Assembly: GCA_037143735.1 (NCBI GenBank)
Contig: JBAWYD010000037.1
Coordinates: 1-20,420 of the forward strand
Source: JAPLJQ01 sp037143735
GTDB taxonomy: Bacteria > Desulfobacterota > Syntrophia > Syntrophales > UBA2185
Direction of reading: 5' to 3'
DNA: 20,420 nt
The notes under the pieces are model-generated. The model did no database searches and had not been told where the DNA came from. It worked only from the letters and a program-made list of their open reading frames with translations. Both the position numbers and the translations under genes were made by a program. Positions 4,930-12,942 of this stretch are shown one piece after another. How positions within the stretch are numbered: position 1 is the first letter of the stretch; the number at the start of each line of letters is the position of its first letter.

Positions 4930-7539
4930 ATGATTGAAACGATTTTATTTATATCTGTAGCACTGCAGGTGGTCGCAGCCTTCCTCGCGCTGAGACTTAT
5001 CAGAATCACAGAAGTCCGGGCCGCATGGATTTTAATGGCTACAGGGCTTGTTCTTATGGCGGTTGGCCGCATTATAGATGTACTGCCCTTCTTCTCTGTT
5101 GAAATAACACCTGAAATCAATCTTTTGAATGAGCTGGTGGATGTGATTATATCCTTCGTGATGATTGCAGGCGTGGCCCTGATTGCGCCTCTCTTCTACG
5201 CCATCAGGCAGTCTGAAAAGGCCCTCAGGGAGAGCGAAGAACGATACCGGACACTGGTCGATAACGTGAATGTCGGGGTATATCGAAGTTCGGGAGATAT
5301 TGAGGGACGTTATCTTCAAGTAAACCCCGCCATGGCAAAGATATTCGGTTATGAGTCAATAGAGGACTTCATGCGCATTTCTATTTCCGAGCTCTACAGT
5401 GAGCCGGAGGGCAGAAAAAGATTCATCGGAAAGATCAGGGAATCCGGATATGTGCGAAACGAAGAATTAGCGCTCCGCAAAAGGGATGGCACCCCGATCA
5501 CGGTTTCAGTAACCGCAGCTGCCCAATATGATAACACTGGTAAAATTAAGTGGATTGATGGTGTCACGGAAGACATTACTGAACGGAAGCTGGCGGAGTC
5601 GGCCTTGCGGGAAAGTGAGGAGAAATATCGCTCCCTCGCGACTACCGCGGATTTAATGTATATGATAGACAGAAATTTTAGATACACATTAATGAATGAA
5701 AAATATTTATTAAGGTTTAGACTTCCATTAGAAAAGATATTAGGCAGAGCTTACGCTGATTTCCACTCTGAGGAAACTGCGAAGGAGTTTGTTAAGACAG
5801 CGGAACATGTGTTTGAATCCGGTACGCCTGTCCAGCATGAATATAGAAGTGAAAGAGATGGGCAGTATTTCCTCCGAACGTTTAGTCCTGTTAAAAGTCC
5901 TGATGGAAAAGCAACAATAGCCGTAACGGTGGTTTCAAAAAATATTGCCGACCGTAAACAGATGGAGGAAAAACTCAAGGAGAGTGAGCAACGCCTGTAT
6001 AGTATCATTCAAGGTTCTCCAATCCCGGCATTTGTAATCGGGAAGGACCACAGGGTATTATCCTGGAACAGGGCACTGGAGGAACTCAGCGGCATCAGGG
6101 ATGAAGAAGTCATTGGTACAACCCGGCAATGGAGGGCATTCTATAGTGAGCAGAGGCCCTGTATGGCGGATCTTCTGGTGGATCAAGCTCTGGACTTGAT
6201 CCCTCAGTGGTATTTTGACAAGTATATTAAGTCCAGTTTACTGGAAGACGCCTATGAGGCAACGGACTTTTTCCCGGAACTGGGAGATGACGGGAAATGG
6301 CTTCGTTTTACCGCTGCGTCGATCCGGGATTTTAAGGGGAATCTCGTTGGCGCTATAGAGACCCTTGAGGATGTCACTGATCGCAAACGCACGGAGGAAG
6401 AATTAATCAGAGTTCACAAGCTTGAGTCTTTAGGGATTTTTGCCGGCGGAATCGCTCATGATTTTAACAATCTTTTGTCGGTCATGTTACGAAACATCTT
6501 TGCCGCCAAATTGTCTCTTGCCGATGAGCAACAGGAGATCCTGGGAGAGGGGCTGGAGATAGCCGAGAAGGTTGGACTTCAGGCAAAGGAATTGGCCCAT
6601 CGCCTGATTACCTTTGCCAAGGGAGGGGAGCCTGTAAGAAAAATTGGTTCCATCTCTCATTTGCTTGTGAATTCAGTTGATCTGTCTCTCTCCGGTTCCA
6701 ATGTCAGGTGCATATTTTCACTACCCGATGACCTCTGTCCCGTCGAAATGGATGATGTACAGATTCGCCAGGTCATCCACAATCTGGTCATCAATGCGCG
6801 GGAAGCCATGCATAGAGGTGGCGTGATAACCATAAACGCAGAGAACATGAATGTGACGGCGAGCAGCAATCTGCCCCTGAAAGAAGGGAGATATGTAAAA
6901 TGGTCCGTAAAGGATAGAGGTGTCGGTATTCCCAAGGAGGACTTGCAGAGAATATTCGATCCGTATTTTACGACAAAGCCGACGGGTACCGCAAGAGGAA
7001 TGGGTCTGGGGCTTGCCATCTGCTACGCCATAATCAAAAAGCACGAGGGGTTCGTTACCGTCGAGTCAGAACCGGGTGTGGGATCAACCTTTTTTGTGTA
7101 TCTTCCCGCATCTCCGCAGGAAGATTCCGTCATGAAGTGCGAGTCGGGATCAGCCGATACAGGCGGAGGAAAGATCCTGCTCATTCATAATGACGAAAAG
7201 GTGCTTCATGCAACCGATATCGTGTTGAATTTCTTAGGATACAACGCGGAATGCACAAAAAATGGCGATGAGGCCATCGATCTATATAAAAAGGCGTTTG
7301 AAATGAATCAGCCATTTGCAGCCGTTATCCTGGGTTTGGATATTTCAGGAGGCAAGGGGGCGAAAGAAACGATAAGGGAGTTGTTGTTAATTGACCCGCA
7401 TGTTATAGCAATTTTATCCAGCGGATATACAGACGACCCGGAGGTAATGGAATTCAGTAAAGATGGATTCAGGGGAATCATAACTGTCCCGTATGATGTG
7501 GAAAGACTGAAAAAAGTACTTAACACCCTGCTGGGTTAG
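4930..7539 (+). CDS. Membrane multi-PAS hybrid sensor histidine kinase with degenerate C-terminal receiver
   Basis: An 869-residue sensor kinase numbered from ATG 4930, chosen because AAGG stands 6-7 bases before it; in-frame GTG 4903 and ATG 4906 are alternatives. Three hydrophobic helices lie at about 2-24, 31-52 and 70-92 with almost no periplasmic loop, so input is probably cytoplasmic or within the membrane. Three PAS regions span about 103-225, 235-350 and 355-490. The phosphoacceptor motif is GIAHDFNNLL with His510. ATPase motifs are the N box NLVINAREAM at 618-627, DRGVGI at 662, DPYFTTK, and GMGLGLAI at 690. The C-terminal receiver-like domain (about 747-869) has His753-Asn754 where the acidic pair is expected, Gly802 at the phosphoacceptor Asp position and Val853 in place of the conserved Lys. 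The kinase core looks intact but the receiver should not be phosphorylated. No cognate response regulator gene is adjacent; the gene diverges from the hnd operon. Confidence 0.9.
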   Translation: MIETILFISVALQVVAAFLALRLIRITEVRAAWILMATGLVLMAVGRIIDVLPFFSVEITPEINLLNELVDVIISFVMIAGVALIAPLFYAIRQSEKALRESEERYRTLVDNVNVGVYRSSGDIEGRYLQVNPAMAKIFGYESIEDFMRISISELYSEPEGRKRFIGKIRESGYVRNEELALRKRDGTPITVSVTAAAQYDNTGKIKWIDGVTEDITERKLAESALRESEEKYRSLATTADLMYMIDRNFRYTLMNEKYLLRFRLPLEKILGRAYADFHSEETAKEFVKTAEHVFESGTPVQHEYRSERDGQYFLRTFSPVKSPDGKATIAVTVVSKNIADRKQMEEKLKESEQRLYSIIQGSPIPAFVIGKDHRVLSWNRALEELSGIRDEEVIGTTRQWRAFYSEQRPCMADLLVDQALDLIPQWYFDKYIKSSLLEDAYEATDFFPELGDDGKWLRFTAASIRDFKGNLVGAIETLEDVTDRKRTEEELIRVHKLESLGIFAGGIAHDFNNLLSVMLRNIFAAKLSLADEQQEILGEGLEIAEKVGLQAKELAHRLITFAKGGEPVRKIGSISHLLVNSVDLSLSGSNVRCIFSLPDDLCPVEMDDVQIRQVIHNLVINAREAMHRGGVITINAENMNVTASSNLPLKEGRYVKWSVKDRGVGIPKEDLQRIFDPYFTTKPTGTARGMGLGLAICYAIIKKHEGFVTVESEPGVGSTFFVYLPASPQEDSVMKCESGSADTGGGKILLIHNDEKVLHATDIVLNFLGYNAECTKNGDEAIDLYKKAFEMNQPFAAVILGLDISGGKGAKETIRELLLIDPHVIAILSSGYTDDPEVMEFSKDGFRGIITVPYDVERLKKVLNTLLG

Positions 7540-7683
7540 AAAACACGCAATTCACCACGTCAGATAAACACCTTGCCCCGCGAAATTTCCTGCTGTAGTC
7601 GGGTAGCGTCCCATCCCCGTCGCCGGAAGATTCCAAGCGTAAAAAATCTTTGCGTCCTTTGGTCAATTGCGTTAGACATAACC

Positions 7684-8571
7684 ATGGATGACCTGATTGA
7701 TGAATATATGAACTTCCTCGCTGTTGAAAAAGGAGCCTCCCGTAATACCATTGAAGCCTACAGCAGGGATTTAATCAGATACGCCGGCTTTTTTAAGAAC
7801 CGCGGGATTCAAACCCTTGGGGGAATCAATCCCGCTGACGTGATTTCATATCTGGGACAACTCCGGAAAGGCGGGTTAAGTCCCAATTCTGTCAACAGGA
7901 GCCTTGCAGCAATCAGAGGATTCTACAAATACCTGATTCGCGAAAGAAGAACGGATCAAAATCCCGTTGCCAATATAGAACTCGCAAAAGTATGGATGCG
8001 CCTGCCGGATACCTTGAATCAGGAGGAGATGAACAGACTCCTGTCGCAACCGGGCAACAGTACCCCGACAGGCATCCGGGATACGGCCATGCTTGAAGTC
8101 ATGTATGCAACGGGAGCCCGCGTATCCGAGTTGATAGCACTGACCATGAACAGCATCAACTGGCATGCGGGGTACCTCGTCGCCATGGGGAAGGGCGGGA
8201 AAGAAAGGGTAATACCTGTGGGACAATCCGCGTATGATTGTCTTTATACATATGTACATAAGGCAAGACTAGAATTTATGAAAAAAAGACCATCCGATAC
8301 CCTGTTTCTCAACCGGCGGGGGGGAGGATTTTCCCGACAGGGTTTCTGGAAGTTAGTAAAAAAATATGCCGTAACGGCAGGGTTAGGAAAAAAGGTATAT
8401 CCTCATACCTTCAGACATTCCTTTGCAACCCACCTTCTTGAAGGAGGGGCTGACCTTCGTTCCGTTCAGATCATGCTCGGGCATGTCGATATATCCACCA
8501 CTCAGATTTATACACATATAACCCGCGATCGGTTGAAAAGCATTCATAAAAAGTATCACCCAAGAGGCTGA
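7684..8571 (+). CDS. xerD: Site-specific tyrosine recombinase, XerD type
   Basis: A 295-residue tyrosine recombinase expected to resolve chromosome dimers at dif together with a second Xer protein. The N-terminal SAM-like core-binding domain begins with EYMNFLAVEKG and NTIEAY. The catalytic set is complete: Arg146 in TGARVSEL, Lys170 in GKGGKER, His241 and Arg244 in HTFRHSFATH, His267 in LGHVDIS and Tyr276 in TQIYTH. Length matches XerC/XerD. The ATG start lies directly before the conserved N-terminus. An in-frame extension back to 7573 is poorly conserved-looking, rich in Arg and Cys, and is rejected. No good Shine-Dalgarno site is visible. No dif-like site was recognised nearby. XerD rather than XerC rests on overall resemblance and is the less certain part. 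Confidence 0.92.
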   Translation: MDDLIDEYMNFLAVEKGASRNTIEAYSRDLIRYAGFFKNRGIQTLGGINPADVISYLGQLRKGGLSPNSVNRSLAAIRGFYKYLIRERRTDQNPVANIELAKVWMRLPDTLNQEEMNRLLSQPGNSTPTGIRDTAMLEVMYATGARVSELIALTMNSINWHAGYLVAMGKGGKERVIPVGQSAYDCLYTYVHKARLEFMKKRPSDTLFLNRRGGGFSRQGFWKLVKKYAVTAGLGKKVYPHTFRHSFATHLLEGGADLRSVQIMLGHVDISTTQIYTHITRDRLKSIHKKYHPRG

Positions 8572-8584
8572 AATTAATTAAGTG

Positions 8585-10600
8585 ATGGATCATATCCCGA
8601 AAAGAGAAGAAAAATTACCTGAGAATCCGCGCCGGCGCCTGTACATGACGGCAGGAATAATTGCCCTTCTTATGGTTCTCGCGGCGGGATTGATCGTGAC
8701 GAATCATTTCTTTTCACAAAAAAAAGAGGGGAGCGCCTCGGTCTTTATAAGAGTAAAGGGGGCAGTATCATTCCTTTTGTTCGGAAATAAACCTGAATTT
8801 TATTTTATAGACATGGAAAAAAACGGCAAGGATTACAGGTTGACGTCAAGGGATGCATTTGATGTGACGTACCGGGATGAATTCGTCATCAAAGATATCT
8901 CCACAGATGTGATTTTTGGAAAAGGTGTTTCTGTTGACGTGCAGGACATGGGCAGCCAGAATGACTTCCGCGTGCTTTTACGAGGCGTTGATCTTGTTGA
9001 CCGGGTCATGACGTCAAAGGGGAAGAGCCCGGTCGGCGAAACGGTCGCCGCTGGTGACATCCACATCAAATATCGCGATGAAATTATAGCGGCTATTCCT
9101 ATACGGGTCTTGGTCACCCCGCAGGACTGGCTGAGATATGCAAAAAACTCGGAAGACCGGCAGGCACAGATAGACTATATGAAAAAAGCCATCGCCATGA
9201 ACAGCCAGGACGTAAGCGTCCGCAAAATACTGGCGGCGATATACTTTCAATCCGGCATGACTGATAACGCCATCGCTCAATATCAGGATGTTCTCAAATT
9301 GAAACCTGCAGATATTGACGCGTTGAAGGAACTTTTCAACTGTTATATGAAGGTAAAGAAATATGATAAAGCCATTGAGGTCGGATTAAAACAGATAAAA
9401 CTGAATCATCAGGATTCGTCCCCTTATATTAACGTGGCCCGTGCCTACAGTTATTCGGGAAACCAGGAGAAGGCTGTTCAGACATACCGGGAAGCCCTGA
9501 AGATACGTCCTGACGATTACATCGTGCGATATAGTCTTGCCGAAGCCTGTGAAAAGACGAAAAATTTCGCAGGCGCCCTTGAACAGTACAGATACATTCT
9601 CGAGAAAGTTCCCGGTGACGAGAAGTCCCTGATTGCTTTAGCGGGAGTCTCACTTAAAACGGGAAAGTATGACGATTCTATAAAGTGGTATAAGGAAGTC
9701 ATAAAAAGGCAGCCGGGGAATGCATCAGCCTATGCCAACATTGGCCTTGCTTACGGCGCAAAAGGGCAATGGAATGAGGAAATTGAGTATCATAAAAAAG
9801 CGATTTCCATCAATCCGAAGAACCCCATTGTCTATGTTAACCTTGCTGCGGCTTATGAAAAAAGTAATCACGACGGGGAAGCGGTGAAGATGTATGAGAA
9901 GGTTCTCAAAATCGCTCCCGGGGATCGTGATGCCACCCTGAGACTGGCTAACATTGAGTATAAGAATAAGCAATACGACAAAGCCATCAGGTTGTATGAA
10001 AAGATTCTAAAGGATGCTCCTAAAAATGCCGCTGTCCATGCAAATCTTGGTTTTGCTTATGGAGAGATGAAGAAGTATAAGGTGTCTGCAAATCATTACG
10101 AAAAAGCGATCCGATACGGGATCAAATATCCTCAGATTCATTATAATCTTGCCAATACGTATGATAGACTGGGAAAGGTAAGGGATTCCATTGATGAATA
10201 TGAAAGATATGCCGCCAAGCGTCCGACAGTGGAGGTCTTGAATATACTGGCTGATTATTATATCAGTGGTAAACAGTACGAAAAAGCAATCAGGGCCTAT
10301 AAGGGCATGGTCGCGCTGGAACCCAGGAAAGCAGCAGGCTATTCGAGTCTCGGTTATGTTTATGGCCTGAAAAATGACGTCGATAAGGAAATAGAGTATT
10401 ACAAAATATCGTTAAAGGATGATGCGGAAGATGACAATGTTTATCTGAATTTAGGTGAGGCTTACGAAAAAAAGGGCATGTATCAGGAAGCCCTGAAGGC
10501 TTATACGAGAGCCTATGGGCTGAATCCCGATCTGTCAAAGGCGGCAAAAAAAATTCCTCAGATGAAAATCAGGATACTTCAGCAACAAAATCCTGAATAA
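8585..10600 (+). CDS. Membrane-anchored tetratricopeptide repeat protein
   Basis: A 671-residue protein with a short basic cytoplasmic N-terminus, one transmembrane helix at about 20-39, then a beta-rich segment of about 150 residues that I do not recognise. From about residue 208 to 665 it is a nearly continuous array of about 13 TPR units of 34 residues, preceded by a partial unit. The typical signature is visible again and again, for example AYANIGLAYGAKGQWNEEIEYHKKAISINP. The array should form a protein-binding superhelix on the outer face of the inner membrane. The start is ATG 8585; GTG 8582 in the same frame is an alternative. The gene sits between xerD (13 bases away) and kdsA (61 bases). 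The N-terminal segment might be a new domain. A scaffold role in envelope assembly is possible given the LPS genes that follow, but is a guess. Confidence 0.88.
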   Translation: MDHIPKREEKLPENPRRRLYMTAGIIALLMVLAAGLIVTNHFFSQKKEGSASVFIRVKGAVSFLLFGNKPEFYFIDMEKNGKDYRLTSRDAFDVTYRDEFVIKDISTDVIFGKGVSVDVQDMGSQNDFRVLLRGVDLVDRVMTSKGKSPVGETVAAGDIHIKYRDEIIAAIPIRVLVTPQDWLRYAKNSEDRQAQIDYMKKAIAMNSQDVSVRKILAAIYFQSGMTDNAIAQYQDVLKLKPADIDALKELFNCYMKVKKYDKAIEVGLKQIKLNHQDSSPYINVARAYSYSGNQEKAVQTYREALKIRPDDYIVRYSLAEACEKTKNFAGALEQYRYILEKVPGDEKSLIALAGVSLKTGKYDDSIKWYKEVIKRQPGNASAYANIGLAYGAKGQWNEEIEYHKKAISINPKNPIVYVNLAAAYEKSNHDGEAVKMYEKVLKIAPGDRDATLRLANIEYKNKQYDKAIRLYEKILKDAPKNAAVHANLGFAYGEMKKYKVSANHYEKAIRYGIKYPQIHYNLANTYDRLGKVRDSIDEYERYAAKRPTVEVLNILADYYISGKQYEKAIRAYKGMVALEPRKAAGYSSLGYVYGLKNDVDKEIEYYKISLKDDAEDDNVYLNLGEAYEKKGMYQEALKAYTRAYGLNPDLSKAAKKIPQMKIRILQQQNPE

Positions 10601-10612
10601 TGCCCTATAAAA

Positions 10613-10637
10613 CATACCCCGTTTTTTCGGGGATATG
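10613..10637 (+). other. GC hairpin with T6 loop between TPR gene and kdsA
   Basis: CCCCG (10617-10621) pairs with CGGGG (10628-10632) around a TTTTTT loop, and the flanking CATA/TATG can extend the stem with one bulged A. There is no T-tract after the stem, so it is not a classical rho-independent terminator for the plus strand. It might slow readthrough or protect the kdsA message. Confidence 0.4.
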
Positions 10638-10661
10638 CTGACTGAAGAGACGGAAGAGATC

Positions 10662-11525
10662 ATGAATGAAATTGTTCTTAACAAGTTTGTCATGGGTGGA
10701 GGGGCGCCATTCGTTCTCATTGCCGGCCCCTGTGTCATCGAAGATGAAAAAAAAACGAGGGATATTGCGGAATATTTAAAGAAATTAACGGCTTCTCTCA
10801 ATATACCTTTTATATTCAAGGCATCTTACGATAAGGCCAACCGGACGTCCATGCATAGTTTCAGAGGGCCGGGTATTAAGGAGGGTCTTCGTATTCTGAA
10901 AAAAATCAGAGGGGATCTCGATGTTTTCGTCCTTTCCGATGTACATCGATTTGAAGAGATAAAACCCGCGTCTGAGATTCTGGATGTGGTTCAGGTGCCC
11001 GCTTTTCTCTGTCGGCAAACGGATTTTGTTGTCGAAGTGGCAAGACATGCAAAAATCATCAATATAAAAAAAGGTCAATTCCTTGCTCCGTGGGATGTAA
11101 AAAATATTCTGACAAAGGCATTATCCGCAGGCAATGAAAAGGTCATAATCACCGAAAGGGGGACGACTTTCGGATATAATAACCTTGTCGCCGATTTTCG
11201 TTCCCTCCCTATTCTAAGAAGCATGGGTTATCCCGTTGTTTTCGATGCCACCCACAGCGTTCAACTGCCCGGCGGAACGGGCGCCGCATCCGGTGGTGAG
11301 CGTGAAATGGCTGCCGTTCTATCACGGGCGGCAGTAGCTGTAGGAATTGACGGTCTGTTTCTGGAAGTCCATCCCGATCCTGAAAAGGCCGGATGTGACG
11401 GCCCGAATTCTCTGTTTCTTGATTCACTCCACGACCTTTTACTCACCCTCGTGGAAATCGACACGGTGGTGAAAAGATCCGGTCACGGGAGCGTGCTTCC
11501 CGGCCAAGAAGGCGTTTATGGATAG
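10662..11525 (+). CDS. kdsA: 3-deoxy-D-manno-octulosonate 8-phosphate synthase (Kdo8P synthase), metal-dependent class
   Basis: A 287-residue cytoplasmic enzyme that condenses phosphoenolpyruvate with D-arabinose 5-phosphate to Kdo 8-phosphate, the first committed step of Kdo synthesis for lipid A-core. Motifs are IAGPCVIE with Cys24, FKASYDKANRTS, VPAFLCRQTDF, INIKKGQFLAPWD, ERGTTFGYNNL, FDATHSVQLPGG and EVHPDPEKAGCDGP. Cys24 takes the place where metal-independent enzymes such as that of E. coli carry Asn, placing this one in the metal-dependent class (as in Aquifex). The start ATG 10662 gives a normal-length N-terminus; an in-frame ATG at 10635 would add nine residues. It opens the LPS gene run. 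A kdsD isomerase gene, often nearby, is absent. Confidence 0.96.
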   Translation: MNEIVLNKFVMGGGAPFVLIAGPCVIEDEKKTRDIAEYLKKLTASLNIPFIFKASYDKANRTSMHSFRGPGIKEGLRILKKIRGDLDVFVLSDVHRFEEIKPASEILDVVQVPAFLCRQTDFVVEVARHAKIINIKKGQFLAPWDVKNILTKALSAGNEKVIITERGTTFGYNNLVADFRSLPILRSMGYPVVFDATHSVQLPGGTGAASGGEREMAAVLSRAAVAVGIDGLFLEVHPDPEKAGCDGPNSLFLDSLHDLLLTLVEIDTVVKRSGHGSVLPGQEGVYG

Positions 11526-11537
11526 TGCATTTCATCT

Positions 11538-11555
11538 CCCGCCACCGGGGGCGGG
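11538..11555 (+). other. GC-rich hairpin in the kdsA-kdsC gap
   Basis: CCCGCC (11538-11543) and GGCGGG (11550-11555) form a perfect 6-base stem with a 6-base loop in the 93-base gap after kdsA. No T-run follows, so a terminator call is not supported. An mRNA-stabilising or REP-like role is possible. Confidence 0.4.
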
Positions 11556-11618
11556 TGGGGTGCGGTTGCAGTAAAGAATTGCTGAATAAGCTGAATAAAG
11601 GGAGGGAAATTCTCAGGC

Positions 11619-12188
11619 ATGACGAAAACGACCGGGCTGCATCAGGATTATGATGTCTTAAATAAACAGCTGATCCATAAAGTCAGAAAAATCCGCCTGT
11701 TGATTCTGGATGTCGATGGGGTTATGACGGACGGGCGGATCATTATGGACGACGCGGGGCGGGAGACGAAAAATTTTAATGTGAAAGATGGTCACGGCAT
11801 TAAGATGCTCATGCGGTACGGCATTGATGTCATCCTCATAACGGGGAGACGTTCCAGTGTCGTGGAGCATCGCGCCAGGGATTTGGGCATTGGAGAGGTT
11901 CATCAAGGCATTCATAATAAAGTTGAAATATTCAATGAAATCCTCGTGAAGCGGTTGATGGATCGTGAACAGGTCGCCTTTATGGGAGATGATATTGTGG
12001 ATATACCTATCCTGAAAAGGGTAGGATTTTCGGTGGCCGTAGCAGACGCCACAGAGGACGTTAAAAGATCCGTCGATTACATTACCATAAAAAACGGAGG
12101 CAACGGAGCCGTCAGAGAAGTATGTGAAATCATCCTTCGCTGTCAGGATCAATGGGCGGATGTGATTCAGAAATATGAAATTTCATAA
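11619..12188 (+). CDS. kdsC: 3-deoxy-D-manno-octulosonate 8-phosphate phosphatase (HAD family)
   Basis: A 189-residue C0-type HAD phosphatase that removes phosphate from Kdo 8-phosphate to give Kdo. Catalytic motif I is LDVDGVMTDG with nucleophile Asp31 and acid/base Asp33. Motif II is ITGRRS, motif III the Lys of HNKVE, and motif IV GDDIVD with Asp124 and Asp125. Absence of a cap domain and the family-typical length support KdsC over other HAD proteins, as does the position two genes before lptA. The start ATG follows AGGGAGG at a long spacing of about 13 bases. Downstream lies a 192-base spacer before lptC. Confidence 0.94.
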   Translation: MTKTTGLHQDYDVLNKQLIHKVRKIRLLILDVDGVMTDGRIIMDDAGRETKNFNVKDGHGIKMLMRYGIDVILITGRRSSVVEHRARDLGIGEVHQGIHNKVEIFNEILVKRLMDREQVAFMGDDIVDIPILKRVGFSVAVADATEDVKRSVDYITIKNGGNGAVREVCEIILRCQDQWADVIQKYEIS

Positions 12189-12202
12189 CATATTGAAATA
12201 AC

Positions 12203-12307
12203 ATGGAATCACGTTTAACCTTTACATATGGAGAAGCGGGTGATATAAAATTGACAAAGGATAATAGCCTGGATAAATTTTTGCAGGAGAGCGTGGTTAG
12301 CGGGTGA
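12203..12307 (+). CDS. Possible 34-residue small ORF between kdsC and lptC
   Basis: An ATG-initiated frame (MESRLTFTYGEAGDIKLT...) ends in TGA at 12305-12307, overlapping the start of the next small frame as TGATG. No Shine-Dalgarno site is visible and I recognise no family. It could be a coupling leader peptide or chance. Confidence 0.2.
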   Translation: MESRLTFTYGEAGDIKLTKDNSLDKFLQESVVSG

Positions 12308-12384
12308 TGAAGTGCAACATAAAAAAGTTTTTCTTTCCGGGAAGACCCGCCCTGTGGACGTGGAACGTCGCATTCTCTGAATGA
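12307..12384 (+). CDS. Possible 25-residue small ORF overlapping lptC start
   Basis: The frame starts at ATG 12307, overlapping the previous stop, and ends in TGA at 12382-12384, overlapping lptC ATG 12381 as ATGA. The predicted peptide (MKCNIKKFFFPGRPALWTW...) is basic and aromatic with no known relative. The chain of overlaps makes it worth listing, but coding is unproven. Confidence 0.2.
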   Translation: MKCNIKKFFFPGRPALWTWNVAFSE

Positions 12385-12941
12385 TGATCTTTCAGCATAA
12401 AAAAATGAAGGCCCTTGCTGTTGTCGCTGTGGGTCTTGTGATTTTGGCAATTGTTGGATTTTTTATCCTTCGGGGAGAAAAGACATCTGATAACAAACAG
12501 ATAAAAATATTATCAGACAACACGGATCTTCAGGTCAGGGGTGTTTTTTATACGGATGTTGGCGACTCGGGTATAAAGTGGGAAATCAAATCGGATCTTG
12601 CAACGTATAAGAGAAGTGAAAATCTTGCCGTCTTTGAAAAGGTAATTATGAAAGTCATCATGCAGGACGGGAAGACCTATGTGATGACAGGGCATCAGGG
12701 CAGGATGAACACAGAAACGAAGAATATGGAAATATCGGGAGACGTCAACATTGTATCCGATAAAGGGGATCGTCTGGTCACGGATATTTTGAAATATTCG
12801 GATTCCGAAAAGCGTTTTTATACGGAGTCTCCCGTCAAACTGGAAAATTCCCGAATGCAGGTTCGGGGAACGGGTATGTCGTTATCCCTTACAGGTAAGG
12901 ATGTATCTCTGTTATCGCACGTAAAAGCCAGGGTCAATTAG
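12381..12941 (+). CDS. lptC: LPS export system protein LptC
   Basis: A 186-residue bitopic inner-membrane protein that receives lipopolysaccharide from LptB2FG and hands it to LptA. A short basic N-terminus is followed by one transmembrane helix at about 10-29 (LAVVAVGLVILAIVGFFIL), and the rest is a periplasmic beta-jellyroll with typical segments DLQVRGVFYTD, YVMTGHQGRMNTETKNMEISGDV and YTESPVKLE. Length fits the family. Starts at 12381, 12384 or 12405 (M9) are all possible; no strong ribosome site decides. The lptA frame begins one base after the stop, so the two are probably translated together. Confidence 0.9.
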   Translation: MMIFQHKKMKALAVVAVGLVILAIVGFFILRGEKTSDNKQIKILSDNTDLQVRGVFYTDVGDSGIKWEIKSDLATYKRSENLAVFEKVIMKVIMQDGKTYVMTGHQGRMNTETKNMEISGDVNIVSDKGDRLVTDILKYSDSEKRFYTESPVKLENSRMQVRGTGMSLSLTGKDVSLLSHVKARVN

Positions 12942-12942
12942 G

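Noticed and set aside
7573..7683. In-frame extension of xerD to 7573
   Set aside because: The added residues do not look like the Xer N-terminus, which begins at ATG 7684. The sequence also contains a TTTGCGTCCTTTGG stretch that looks like intergenic repeat debris, but a single copy is not enough to call a repeat.
7540..7683. A dif site or attachment site next to xerD
   Set aside because: No 28-base pattern with two 11-base arms resembling known dif sequences could be seen in the spacer.
9180..10580. Tandem DNA repeat in the TPR gene
   Set aside because: The periodicity is at protein level (34-residue TPR units); the nucleotide copies are too diverged to be a DNA repeat feature.
10613..10637. 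CCCCG-T6-CGGGG hairpin as an intrinsic terminator after the TPR gene
   Set aside because: The T-run is in the loop, not after the stem, so it lacks the U-tract a rho-independent terminator needs.
11658..12152. Long open frame on the minus strand opposite kdsC (164 codons)
   Set aside because: It is antisense to a clear HAD phosphatase, shows no recognisable motif and is best explained as a shadow of the real gene's codon use.
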